64,000 nucleotides of DNA from Dolomedes plantarius (taxonomy: Eukaryota > Arthropoda > Arachnida > Araneae > Dolomedidae), in contig OU015490.1 in NCBI GenBank assembly GCA_907164885.2, positions 210,393,443 to 210,457,442 on the forward strand. The letters are read 5' to 3'. The position numbers and the translations under genes are program-made. Positions 1-11,359 of this stretch are shown one piece after another; within the stretch, counting starts at the first letter, position 1, and every line of letters starts with the position of its first letter. Under the pieces are notes generated by a model. That model was not told the DNA's origin. It saw only the letters and a program-made list of their open reading frames with translations, and did no database searches.

Positions 1-415
1 GAATCCCTTTGGGAAATTTTGTGTACACTTACGAGACCGGTTTGTACGGTCATCCCCGTCAGTTGAGCAATAGAAAATTGATCTTTTTATATTACAGTCA
101 CTTAAATACATCCATGCCTTATCGATTGTTACCACAACTTTTCATTTTTCAGCAGCTAGGTGTTTTTCATATAATTTCCTACGATTTGTTTTTCTTTCAG
201 CAATATGCTTTGGCAAAAAGCAGATAAACTTTAAATTTAAACATCTTTTTTAACTTGAAATCTTTATGAATGATTTTACTTACAATGACGGAAGACATTC
301 CTAGTTTCGATGCAAATGATCTTTGAGTCGGCGGATTTTCTTTTAGGATCAGAGACTTTACTTTCTTGATATTTTCCTGCGTTTGAACGATCTTAGGATG
401 AGGTTTCGTAGTCAT
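1..415 (-). pseudogene. Mariner-like transposase, N-terminal part
   Basis: The minus strand starts at a methionine at 415 (MTTKPHPK) and encodes a helix-turn-helix segment (ENPPTQRSFASKLGMSSVIVSKIIHKD), the part that would bind the terminal repeats. An open frame runs for 72 codons to 197 and then breaks. Downstream, fragments resembling KLYENHLAA and the first catalytic-Asp region can be read in shifted frames up to the window edge. A full-length relative lies at 9525-10476 with the same order of motifs. Frameshifts and stops make this a decayed gene, and its C-terminus lies outside the window. Confidence 0.75.
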
Positions 416-742
416 GTTTTCTTTTTTACTTTGAGTTAGATTTTATTCCATTTAAATTTAATATATTATAAATTCCTTTTTTTGACATGCCATAACTGTG
501 ATTTTTACACTTCTTCATAATTTGTTGAGACGGATATTTCTCCTCGGAAAGCGCAGTTGCGTAACCTTTATGTTATCTGTCCATTTTAGGAGCCATTTTC
601 AAAATAAATCTTTTAATTTGCATTCCAATCAAAACGAAACATTAGCATACGATTATTCTGAAGTTGCCAAATTTTTATCTTAAAATGCAATTGGCAAAAA
701 TAAATTACAAAATCGTTTCCATAAAGTGCGAAGGACCTTCTG
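1..742 (-). mobile_element. Mariner-like element, copy 1, cut by window edge
   Basis: This is the 5' half of a Tc1/mariner-superfamily transposon read on the minus strand and truncated by the start of the window. The outer end near 742 carries the terminal inverted repeat (CATAAAGTGCGAAGGACCTTCTG on the plus strand ends it) and is followed by TA, the expected target duplication. The same terminal repeat and internal sequence recur in the complete copy at 9479-10808, which confirms the boundary. A SINE begins immediately outside it. Confidence 0.8.
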
Positions 743-744
743 TA

Positions 745-965
745 GTTTAATGGTTAGCGTTGTGTGTCGCCACGCAGTGGTCTTGGGATCCGGTATAACC
801 TTGGTCATTTCCGCTGCGTCCCCCTCATAGGGAACAATGCTGGTTCACCTAAATGGTGCTTCCATAATAATGCAGTCAGCAAAAAATTCTTGGATATTCA
901 TGGTCAAATGTATTGAAGTAACTACCGCCAGATTCAAGTGCCTGCCGCACTGAAAAAAAAAATAA
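745..965 (+). repeat. tRNA-derived SINE, copy 1
   Basis: The head resembles a tRNA internal promoter: TAGTTTAATGGTTAGCG looks like an A box, and a degraded B box follows near 790-800. The body from about 815 to 950 (CTCATAGGGAACAATGCTGG, then TCCATAATAATG) is shared with the SINE at 7405-7629. The copy ends in a poly(A) tract running into AATAAT repeats. It starts within 3 bases of the mariner-like element end. No clear target duplication is visible, so the 5' limit is approximate. Confidence 0.6.
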
Positions 966-3900
966 TAAAAATAATAAAAATTACTAGTTATATCAATGGC
1001 AGATATTGCCTCCATACGCAACTTTCTCATAACACCCATTTAACCTTTTTTTCTCATATACCCAATTTACGGAACTATTTCGCATAAGTGTTACATCCTA
1101 ACACTTTGTGAAAGTGATAGGATAGATACACGCACTTGGGGGCGTGCATCTATCATAACAATTTAACAAAGAAAACTTATATTCACGGTAGACATTTTAT
1201 TCACCTACAAATTGTTAAATAAAGTTGTCTAAGTTCCAGAGACGACTAGTAATCATTTCTGTGTTACCGGATTGTAACAAACTTTTGCTGACGTTGCTAC
1301 TTACAGATAAGCACAATGCAAAAAGTAATAAAATAACGAAAAGTGATAAACAAAAGCAAATATGTTTCTAATAACAATTGATTGGGAATATATCTAGATG
1401 GATGATTTAGTCAGGATCAAGTAAATAAACTCTCTTTCACCTTATCTGTGAAAGCGGACACACAGTGAATTGCAAATATTTTCTTAGTTTAACATTTCGT
1501 TTTAAAAATTTTATTTTCTAATTTTAGCTTTTTTTCAGCATTGTAAAACGCTCAGCGAAAGTTTTAGTTTAAATTAAGGAAAACGTAAAAATTGAAACTA
1601 AATTTAACTTATCACCCTTATTAAGCTACACAAAACATTTTGGTATGAAAAAACAGTTCCATTTTCTGCAAAGCTAAAGATTAGTTTATTTTAAATGCAT
1701 ACTTTTAATTTTTTTTAATTACAGCCGAGGCATTCCAAGAAATTGTTTTACACTATTTCAAGGGTTTAATTAAAACGAACTAATCTGTGGTTTTTAAAAA
1801 TGTAACTTAAATTTGTGGAAAAATAACATTTAAATAATTATACTTATTTACCTTGACACTTAAGAGGTTTTTAAATGTTGTGAAAACAACGACGGTTAGC
1901 GTTGTATTTAATTTTTACAGTTCTGTGCTATGAAAAAGTTGCAAAAGTTTTAATGCCTTAGTTTTTTGTTCTCTTAATTGTTGCTCTAACTTATCACTTT
2001 TATATTTTAAAATCCGTAAGATATTTTTTTAACTATAAATATTTTAAGAAACGATTTTTATATAACAATATTTATAAGGTTTCTATCTTCATAAATAAAT
2101 CATGCAAAGTTTCATAATAAAGTTTCCACAACAATGACTTGTAAGGTCAACATGGAAAGATAATTGCTGTTACTAATTCTTAGCGTCTTTGAGCTCTTTC
2201 CCAGCATCCTAACTTTGTAGTTACGTCAGTGATGGTGTAGCGATATCTGCAAGACATGAATGTAATTAACGATATTATTATTATTTATTTGGCCTTATAT
2301 AAAACCTGACGTTACATCCGTGTCTGTAATTATTGCATTCCCTGTAATATGTTTTGTTTAATAGTTTACACCCTTTTGAATCACCATGCCTATAATGTTT
2401 CTTAAATCAATGGTTGAATGAAATGAGACTAATAATTCTGGAAACATTAGCGATAATTGTGTTGTCCAATCAACGGGCTAAAAATTCTTAAATGTAATTT
2501 TTTGTATTATAAGCACTTTATGGTAAATAATACAATAAATTTTATGTCATCAAAGTTTGATTGGATTGATAAAAATAATGAAATTTGTAAAGAATTAGTC
2601 TGGGATCATTAATACATAAATGTGTGTTCCATTATTCTTAGTACTGTAGTTAAAAGTTAAAACAAAGATTCCACTATACAACATAAAATGCAATCATCAT
2701 TTATCGGATAGACAAAAGAGAAATAATTGTTGTAATGAAGAATATTTATAAATATTTTGTTCAAACGTGACCCAAAATGGAACTGTTTCGTGCGAAACAT
2801 ATTCATTTTATTCTTGTCATTATTTTAAATATTAGAATTTAACAAGAATACAGTAATTCCTAGCATGATATTACATTAGAATGCGTCTAACGAGAGGGGA
2901 GGAAACCCCATCAATCTTAATTTTAATAGCTCAAGAACATTTTAAAGAGGCTTCATTAAACACTCCTCTACCCTCCGCAATTACCGTAAATAAAGCAATT
3001 ATTCTACGTATTGCATCTAAAATTATGTATGCTAGTGATTATAATTTGTGCTGTTATTAAGTTTAAAAATGATGTAAAATGATCTGCATATAAACGTAAT
3101 TCAATAGATTGTATGGCAATTAAATAAAAGCAAATTTATTCTATTGAATATGTAAATATTAAAAATTTTAACAGGCTAAATAATATTATATATATATATA
3201 TATTTTTTTTTAATTTAGCAAACAATATTTATTTTTTATTTTAATTCATTTAATTTTGGTGTAGTATTAAATATTATAATAAAACATTAAAACCACAAGT
3301 TGTTTTTAGCTTAAGAAATTTGCATATTAATTTAATCCTAAACTATTATTTTTATATGACAAGTTTTTTCTATATGTGTAGTACCCAAGAGATTTAAGCT
3401 CCATTCTGCAACCTGAAACCATTCATGCAGACTTGCACAATATCCTCCTATAATGACAAACGTTTTCAAAATTCTTTTTTTTTTCAGTATCATATTTCGG
3501 TGCTGATGCAATAAATTGAATAAAACTTTTTACTGCACTATATCGATCTCGCTGTATACCTCTAAGTCACTGATATCCTTTTATATTTCAATTATTATGT
3601 ATTAGGTAATAATATAGTCTCCTTATGCATGTAAGAAACATACTATTTAATTAAAATCTCCCAATTAGGTGCCAGCTTAACCATTTTCTCATTAATATTA
3701 ATTTTGCAGCCTATAACTTTTAGCATGATAACACAGGCCTGCGAAATTGAAGTTTTTGAAACATACAAGAGAAGTTTTCACTGAGCTTTATGTTATTTGA
3801 TGTGCTGTTTTCGAAAATTACCTTCATTTTTTTCCATCACGTCAGGATTTTTTGAAAATTGATGTCGATATTTTTGCTAAAATAATATTTGAAAAGGAAT

Positions 3901-4269
3901 TCTCTCAACAATGTTGCATGTACTCTCTGGCAACAGTGGCTTTTATTCATTTATATCTATGTAAAATAACCGATTCTTGGTGAGGCAAATTGATTTTTCA
4001 GCAATCGATTATTTTTATAGGTTTAAATGGATGAAAACCACTGTTTCCAGATCGCACGATCCGCCTCTAATCGAGAGAAAAACAAAAAGTTCCCTTGAGT
4101 TTTAAATTTTTACATCAAATTATGGTGCAGTTTCTGGACAATTCCCAACATACTACTTTAATTTGTTTTTATTAAGGTAAATTACATAAAACAGACGATT
4201 GACCAAGGGGAACAAATATTATGTATGTGTACATGAAAGTTTGAAACAAATTTTAATCTGAGAAAAAAA
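966..4269. other. AT-rich DNA without recognisable genes
   Basis: No coding region or RNA gene is supported here. Only short chance frames occur. A small TA run lies at about 3186-3204 and an A/T-rich simple stretch follows it. There is no element boundary I can defend. Confidence 0.6.
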
Positions 4270-4272
4270 ATT

Positions 4273-5993
4273 CTATTTAAGTACGTACACTTTTTCCTTT
4301 GAAATTTCTTTTTGGCGTTCTTCCTTTATGTTCAATCTCAGGCCGATCTCGTGTTGACATCCAACAGTAGTCGGCGAGCATGATGTTGTCCTATCTTCTT
4401 TGATAGTTGCGCTCCATACCTTTGATTTCTTGGTGGAACCTTTTACCCTGTTCTTCGCTGACTGATCCAAAATTTTCGGGGGGAAAGTCTCCATGTGAGT
4501 GAAGGAAATATATTTTGACACTCATGGAGAAACCCAACGCTTGAAATTTGTCCAGCATATTCAATAACGATTTCTTTATAGTCAGGATCCTTGTAATTAC
4601 CCAGAAATTTACTGACGACATCTTTGAAGGCAACCCAAGCTTCTTTTTCCTTTGTTGTTATGCTAGTCTCAAATTATTTATCCTTCATGAGCTTGTGGTT
4701 ATCTGGACCAACAAAGATTTCCTCTTTAAACTTGGCTTCGGATAAACCTGGAAACTTTTTGCACAGGTATTTGAAACAATCACCATATTTTGGACAAACT
4801 GCTTCATTACACCTAATTTTATGTACAGAGGGGCTGACAATACTTTTTTTGATGAACTAAGCTGTTCAGAATCACATTCTTGGTGCTAGATTCAAGATTT
4901 TGTCTTTTCGGCCGTTTTTTTGACCCAATGTTGAGTTTTATCACGGCTGTCCCACTCACAAATGAAACATGGGAACTTTGTATATCCGTCTTGTTGACCA
5001 AGAATCATGGAGATCACTTTCGAATCACCGCATATGGTCCAACCGTGGTCAGCATATTTTATTTTGTTGAGGACGAGAGCCAGGTTTCCATAGCGTTCTT
5101 TAAAATGCACCTAGTTTCCAACTGGTACAGATGCATACTGGCTTCCGTGATGAAGGACAGCTTTAAGGCTCCTTTTCGATGAATCTATAAACAGCCTCCA
5201 TTCATCTTAGTGATATAAAATTTGCTCATAAATCCGGGAATATCAGAACAATAGACCAGGTTCTCTTCTTGAAAGTACTAAACAAATTCCTTTTCTCGAT
5301 TCCTGTACCAATAAAAAGAGGTTCCTTTGGCCAATAAGTTTTTTTTTCTTCCAATCTTGATCTCAACAATACAACTGCCTCTTTCGAAAGACCCAGATTT
5401 CTAGTCAGATCATTAAGTTCAACATGAGAGAAAGGTAAAAGACCTGGTAAGTTCCACTCTGGAGGCCCTCGCCTCCAGAGGGCTTATATTCGGTAGCGGA
5501 GCTTTGAACTTTAGGATGTTCCGAGTCTGAAGACTCGGAACATCCAAACCCTCGGAACGTGTAGGGTTAATGATCAACAACGAAAAATTGAAGAAATGAT
5601 TAGCAATTCAGTTGTAGGCAAAGGCACTTGCAGATCAGGTCCACGAGGAACAGGGAGTATGGCCGATGGAATGTTATCAGGATAAGACATTAGCTTTTGA
5701 TTTTTGGTTATACCCTCGGACATGGAAGGAACAAAAGTAACAATCATTAGATTGGTTTTTCAGCTCCCATGTCATAGAAATTCCTAATCGTACAGCAGTC
5801 TTCTTTCCTTAAAGCCATAAGCGTAGATCATTGAGACACTGCACACAAACTTTATGAGGAAACCAATAGTTGTCATAATCTCTGAGTTTCATGTCAAAAT
5901 ACGCAAGATAAAGTTGTTTTACATAGTCTGTAATGCTAGAGGAGGTGTCACAGAGGGGTATTCTGTAGGTTTCACCACGGTAGAATAATAGTA
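4273..5993 (-). pseudogene. Decayed conserved protein, multicopy in arthropods
   Basis: Read on the minus strand, broken frames collinear over 1.7 kb match a protein family I recognise as highly multicopy in arthropod and cnidarian genomes. Its function is not known to me; a transposon origin is likely. In order: a Cys-rich N-terminal segment with PHKVCVQCLNDLRLW and NQSNDCYFC (about 5930-5720), then LNDLTRNLGLSKEA (about 5430-5380), then the core GDSKVISMILGQQDGYTKFP with CFICEWDSR (about 5040-4960), and SVSEEQGKRFHQEIKGMER (about 4475-4410) near the C-terminus. At least one stop lies in the N-terminal domain and several frameshifts separate the blocks. The paired Cys residues suggest a zinc-binding N-terminus. 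Two perfect hairpins sit in the variable linker. No terminal repeats were found. Confidence 0.7.
5458..5543. repeat. Two adjacent perfect hairpins inside the pseudogene
   Basis: Positions 5458-5479 form an inverted repeat with arms TCTGGAGGC and GCCTCCAGA around CCTC. Positions 5516-5543 form a second with 13-base arms (ATGTTCCGAGTCT / AGACTCGGAACAT) and a 2-base loop. Both fall between the N-terminal and core blocks of the surrounding pseudogene and are locally GC-rich. Confidence 0.8.
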
Positions 5994-6354
5994 AGGCAAG
6001 GATGGATGAAATTTAACGTCGAAAAAGTATTATGGTAAATGTTCATAAAAATCCAAGTAAAACTGAATTTTTCAAGAAAACGTGACGTGATAGAAATTTT
6101 TCATTATTTTTTTTAAATCAGCACCAAAAAATACATAAACTTCAGCTGTCAATCCCCTTGTATTTTTTTCATCGCAGGCTTGTGTAATTTGTTAATTTCA
6201 TTGAGGGAAGCGATTTATGTTTAATTAACAACCTAAGAATTCTTATTCATATTCATAACAATGGATGAAACGTATGATTTACTGTCCAATATTGAATTTC
6301 TTTTTCCCTTCTCCCTTTGGGAAATAAAAGAATCCCAATTGATGTTTTGTGATA

Positions 6355-6357
6355 TAC

Positions 6358-6446
<89 letters not shown>
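6355..6446. repeat. (TA)n microsatellite
   Basis: An uninterrupted TA dinucleotide run of about 90 bases. The reading frames of alternating Tyr-Ile across it are artefacts. Confidence 0.98.
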
Positions 6447-6448
<2 letters not shown>

Positions 6449-6589
6449 GGCACGTTGCCTTTGTTAATGATCAGCAACGAATATCCTACTCTTTGTGTTA
6501 CACTCTGAGCAATATCCTTGTCATTGATCTACAATCTAACAGCATGGGCGATTCAAGATATAACTGCATCGGTGTCCGTGTAAAGGTCG

Positions 6590-6795
6590 ATTTATATAGG
6601 CACGTGAAGGGAACGTAACGGGAACGATCCGAGAGCGCGACGAGTCATCGTAATAATTTCCTCCCTGTTTTTCAATGGAACTGTTTATACTGCGCCGTGA
6701 CACGTCCGATTCTCGGCCGATTCCGGTCCTAGAATCGGCGCCAACGATTCGGACCCGGAAGTCGTTCACTGCTCGGCCGTCTCTCGTTCACGGCA
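6590..6795 (+). promoter_or_regulatory. CpG-rich promoter-like block, left arm of an inverted pair
   Basis: A TATATAGG box at about 6594 is followed by a 40-base block (GCACGTGAAGGGAACGTAAC...) that is repeated in inverted orientation at 7941-7983. Downstream lies about 180 bases of unusually CpG-rich sequence in an otherwise AT-rich window, ending in AGAAGGTAAAAAG, which could be a splice donor. The arrangement suggests a transcription start of a host gene or of a retroelement, but no coding exon can be attached to it. Confidence 0.3.
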
Positions 6796-7404
6796 GAAGG
6801 TAAAAAGTGGCTATTCAAGATATAATTTACATACTGTTGTTTATGTTTCAATCCGTTTTCAAAGCATTTTGATTGTACCTGCTTTGTAATATTTTCAATT
6901 TTTGATGGAAAAGTGGGAAATAAAATCCATTATTATGATAAAGAGAACAAGTAAAAGCCCTTTTATGTTTACCTCACTCTTTCAGCCTTCAGACCCCTTT
7001 CTTCTCAACAGGTTTGGAGCGCATTTACTTACTTGTCTTACACTCCCTGGAGAAATATCTTGTCTATTGTTTGCTTTGTATAGACCAAACATTTGACCAA
7101 ATGGCATTAGTATTCGTTCACAAGCATATGTTCACGTTTTTCTCAGTATGCAACTATTCCGTGAAAACGAACAAAGTCCGACAAAACGGTTTATAATTCT
7201 TCAAAAGACTGTATGTAGTGACTGACAAGTAGTAGAAACTGATATTGAAAAAAAGGATTGATAATCAAGGGTTTACAAAACTGAATTGAAGATAAATCAT
7301 ATTTTTCTAACCGAGAAATTTTTCGAACCAAAAGGGTAGTTTGTCAATTAAGATTCTTTCTTCGATTCTTTAGAAAAAATTTAAACATATATATTTTTAT
7401 AAGT

Positions 7405-7629
7405 AGGCCGTGGCGGCCTTGTGGTACAGCGCGCTGGTTTTCGGTACTGAGGGTGCTCAGATCGAATTCTGGCGAAGCGCCACTAAAATGCCTCCGTTTG
7501 TGTCGTTCTATCATAGGGAGCAATGTTGGTCTGCCTATATGGCGCCCCCATAATAAAATGGCCAGCAGAACTGCTGTGAATTATCGGTGAATGTCTTCGC
7601 GACAAAGTGCGTCCGCATTGAAAAAAAAA
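7405..7629 (+). repeat. tRNA-derived SINE, copy 2, with target duplication
   Basis: The head contains GTGGTACAGCGCGCTGG, resembling a pol III A box, and GATCGAATTC, resembling the B box. The body shares TCATAGGGAGCAATG and CCATAATAA blocks with copy 1 at 745-965 and ends in poly(A). The insertion is flanked by a perfect 14-base duplication (ATATTTTTATAAGT at 7391-7404 and 7630-7643), the hallmark of LINE-mediated retroposition. Confidence 0.85.
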
Positions 7630-7940
7630 ATATTTTTATAAGTTGAATTATAGAAACCGCGAAAAATGAGGGATTTCTTTAAAAAAAACGTAACATTTAG
7701 AAAAGTGTTGTTATGAGAAATAAAAATGGCGGACCTGGGCGGTTTCCCAGTTCGCCCACCCCTAAGCACGGCCCTGGCTCTCCCTTCCTCCTCCTCTAAG
7801 GAAAGTGTGATAATGACTAAATCATTAACTGTAAAATGAAACCGCGCCATGACATTACAATTCGTTCACAAGTAATGAAACACGTTCCCGCCACTTTCTA
7901 CTCCCGTCTCTGTATAAACACATGCATCCGGCGCTCGGGC

Positions 7941-7983
7941 TCGGCTCGTTCCCGTTACGTTCCCTTCACGTGCCTATATAATT
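7941..7983 (-). promoter_or_regulatory. Right arm of the inverted promoter-like pair
   Basis: On the minus strand this reads TATATAGGCACGTGAAGGGA and continues as in the block at 6594, with about 40 nearly identical bases. The sequence downstream on the minus strand is again CpG-rich. The two arms are about 1.3 kb apart and convergent. Confidence 0.35.
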
Positions 7984-7993
7984 CGACCATAAA

Positions 7994-9394
7994 TTGTACC
8001 GTGTCTTTTTGTTCCTAATGCTCCTGGCCGGAATTTCCAGTCGAGGACCATATTGGTTTCTGGCTGAGCATAGCGGTTCCGAGCACCATAAGGGTCGGCG
8101 TCCATCTTGGTTAGGTGCCATCAAAATTTTGACCGAGGACTCCCAGGGGCGATATCTTGAGGGATCGTACCACCCCCATACGCTGACATCATAACAGGGC
8201 GAACAGTCGTCTTTATGAGCCTTATTGCATGCTGTGTAGTTTTTCGAGAACTAGCGGACATGGACCATCTGTTATATGTCATAGCTCTCCATTGACACTA
8301 TAAGGTGTCAAGACATTCTGAGACATGGAAACTGTTGGGGCGCTGACTTCAATCATTTCCTTCTGTTGTTTGTTAATTTCGCTCAATGTTTATATCATAT
8401 CTGTATGATCCCTACGCAATGGAAATAATAAAAAAATAATGATCAAAAAAGTAATACGTATGATCATTACGTATGTTCATTGATCCGCGGTGTCATAAAC
8501 GACTGTATACTTATCTTCCAGTTCATACCAGTGAAATAGAAATTGCTTAAAAGGAACTCTCTGATAATATTGAAAAGATCATTGAAATAGGATGATTTAA
8601 AAAAATATTTCTTTCTGTGCTGTTATATTTTTATTACTATTTTTACTATTATTAGGGAAAATCCTTGCTTCATAGGGATTCTCCTCAAGTTATCGATAAA
8701 AAAGTTATCAAGTTATCACCCTTTTATATATAAATAATTCGTTGTACCCTCTTCTGATATGAGGACAAAGACAAACATAACGCGACCGAATTTTTAACTA
8801 TACCGTAAGGGGTAACTTTGTAACTGCAGGGGTAACTTTGTGACACATAGTAATTTTTTCGTTTACCGGATGTTGCGTCGCGCCCGTCATACAGGGAAGG
8901 CAAACAACAGCGGACTCCACGGAACCACTTGGGGTGGTGGTCATATTTATTTAATAACGTTTTATATATGTTACTTTTTTAGCTGTTATTTTTTAGCACC
9001 TACCTACAGCTTCTTATGACCACGGTGTCATAAGAAGCTTTCAGTTTTTTTGTTAGAAAATGTATTTATGTTAATTTTAATTATGAGCGGTTTTTTTATA
9101 TGACACCATGGCAACTTGTATTAGATTAGTTTTTCTTTGCTTTACCCACGGCTGAAAAGCCAAGAGAAGACGGGAGATTTTTTTTTTATTTTCAGTTTAA
9201 TTGCTTAACATTTTGTCTTTTAGGGTGTCGATTCTCCTGTGTTTTTACCTTTTGTGTGTTAATTAACCTGTGTTTTTAGTTTTTTTGGGGTGTTAACTCA
9301 CCTATAGTTTTTTCTATTGTTGATTTGCCTTTGTTAATTGTTAGTTGCTAAGCTGCAGCATGCATACGGTTATAGAATTTGAAAATTTTGACAT

Positions 9395-9395
<1 letters not shown>
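7994..9395. other. Non-coding stretch with one strong hairpin
   Basis: A moderately GC-rich block (7994-8280) has a 66-codon frame that I do not recognise and do not call a gene. A perfect 13-base hairpin (AGCTTCTTATGAC / GTCATAAGAAGCT) lies at 9008-9039. No other feature is supported. Confidence 0.5.

Positions 9396-9478
<83 letters not shown>
9396..9478. repeat. (TA)n microsatellite at transposon edge
   Basis: About 80 bases of TA abut the left end of the mariner-like element at 9479. The TA target duplication is part of this run. Confidence 0.98.
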
Positions 9479-9483
<5 letters not shown>

Positions 9484-10808
9484 GGTCGTTCGCACTTTAT
9501 GGAAACGATTTTGATAGTTAAGTTTTATGAATAAATGCCGGATTTTATGTGGCGATTTGTTTCTATCTGATAGGCATAGTTCTTGACAATAGCTCTAGCT
9601 TGATTTTTCCATGAAAGTAAATTTTTCCTTTGTACTGTCATGTCAATTTTACTCCATTCCTCTTGGACCGTTTTCCAAAGTCGGTTCTCAGTTCTTGAAT
9701 GCTGTTTTCTTAAGGCACGTTTAAATAAACCGAAAGAGCAAAGTCCATTGAAGACGCGTCAGGGGATTTTACAGGTATTTCATTAAATGCGATATCCCTG
9801 CGATTCATCAATGCGATTATCCCTGTTTGTGATTCTTTCTTTGCTAAATAAGTAGCAGTTATTTAGACGTGTGACTAGAGATTTTGTCCATATGAACCTC
9901 AACTTTACCAATGCCCTAACCATATAAGGCTGGAACTTATTCTTAAAAAATTGGTTCTAAAATTTTCTATTGATACTAGAGTGAATTAAGTTTGGCTTTA
10001 ATTGAGACATTTTTGATTTTTTACTTGCCGTTATAACAAAATCCTGAAACTATCATAAATACCTTTGGAAACTTTTCTGTAGACTGATGAAGCCATTTCG
10101 TACGGTCATTTCCGTCAGTTGTGCAATTGAAACAAAATATAGTTTTTTTTATACTACAGTCACTTAAATACACCCATCCCACATCGAGTGTTACCACAAG
10201 TTTCCTTTCTTCAGTAGCTAGGTGATTTTCATATAATTTTCTACAATTTGTTTTCCTTTCAGCAATATGCTTTGGCCAAAGCAGATGAACTTTAGGTTTA
10301 AACGACTTTTATTACTTCAAATCTTTATGAATGATTTTACTTACAGTGCCAAACGGCATTCCTAGTTTCGATGCAATAGATCTTTGAGTCGGCGGATTTT
10401 CTTTTAGGATTAGAGACTTCATTTTCTTGATATTTACCTGCGTTCGAACAGTCTTAGGATGAGGTTTCGTGGTCATGTTTTCATTTTTACTTTGAGTTAG
10501 ACGTTATTTTCTTTTTAAATTTAATCTATTATAAATACCTTTTTTTGAAACGCAATATCTGTGATTTTTACACCGCTTTATAATTTGTTGATACTAATAT
10601 TTCAGCTCGGAAGACGTAGTTAAGTAACCTTCGAGCCATCTATAAATTTTAGGATCCATTTTCAGAATACATCTTTTATCTTACATTCCAATCCAAAGAA
10701 TACAATAGCAGAAGATTATTCTGAAGTTAGTTCCAACTTTTTATCACAAAATCCAAATGCAAAAAATAAATTACAAAATCGTTACCATAAAGTGCGAATG
10801 ATCTTCTG
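9479..10808 (-). mobile_element. Mariner-like element, copy 2, complete with TIRs
   Basis: The ends form roughly 35-base terminal inverted repeats (CAGAAGGTCGTTCGCACTTT on the left; the right end reads CAGAAGATCATTCGCACTTT on the other strand), flanked by TA on both sides. The length of 1330 bp is normal for the superfamily. It encloses one decayed transposase gene on the minus strand and shares its right half with copy 1 at the window start. Confidence 0.9.
9525..10476 (-). pseudogene. Mariner-like transposase, full length but decayed
   Basis: The methionine at 10476 starts an N-terminal helix-turn-helix (ENPPTQRSIASKLGMPFG) that ends at a stop after about 54 codons. Collinear blocks follow: KHIAERKTNCRKLYENHL, then VVTLDVGWVYLSDC with the first catalytic Asp, FPKVFMIVSGFCYNGK, VEVHMDKISSHTSK with the second Asp, and SPDAS.MDFA with the third. 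The order and spacing match a complete DDE/D transposase that would cut and paste the element at TA sites. Multiple stops and at least three frameshifts show it is inactive. Confidence 0.75.
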
Positions 10809-10949
10809 TATATATTTATGTGACATGGAATTCGACTTTGTAAATATATTTTCTTATCTCATAGTCTTGATACAGCATTGATTCGGTCCCATGCACATTT
10901 TAGTGTAACTGTTTTATTATGTATGTCCCAAGATATATGTGTGTTTGGG

Positions 10950-11355
10950 ATCGCGCCTGTGGCTTATTTTGTACCGGTTTCTGGATGAAAGGTATGTATC
11001 TCCTGGAGGCAAATTTTGCTTATCGTAAAGAAAGGTTTTGTATAAGAATAAAAGCGTGACTTGCCATCCCTTCTCGGCTGTAAAGGGGTCTTAGCGTCCC
11101 CATAGCAACGGCCTAGCAACATCTTTTAACCAATGAGAGCTGAAAGGTGTTTGTTCGAGGACATAGCTGACCTCTGCTCTCCCCAGTTCTAAAAGAAGAA
11201 AAAAAAAACGTTTCTTAGTGAGTTGAAGAATAAGCAGCGACAGGAAGAGAATCTCGTGGTGGCCCTATCTATCCTATCCGCCATTTTTTTCTTGCTTTGC
11301 CGATTCCGCTGGTCGACTTATGAGAAACGAGATGCTTCAATTCCATACGAAGGTG
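10950..11355 (+). promoter_or_regulatory. Candidate host promoter and first exon
   Basis: A local GC-rich island carries TATAAGAATAAAAG (about 11041), a GTCCCCATAGCAAC block resembling an RFX X-box half (about 11096), and CCAATGAGAG, a CCAAT-box candidate (about 11139). About 200 bases further, a non-repetitive segment ends in GGTG|GTAAGT at about 11354, a consensus splice donor. A short frame with ATG at about 11320 runs into the donor. No downstream exon was recognised, and it could instead be an LTR leader. Confidence 0.3.
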
Positions 11356-11359
11356 GTGG

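Noticed and set aside
6261..6618. Long Tyr-Ile reading frames across TA repeats (also at 14057, 15986, 20535 and others)
   Set aside because: They are translations of (TA)n microsatellites and have no protein-like composition.
7640..7774. Possible MITE starting CAGGGCCGTGCTTAGG on the minus strand at 7774
   Set aside because: The start resembles a known type of hAT-like repeat, but no matching second terminus or target duplication was found.
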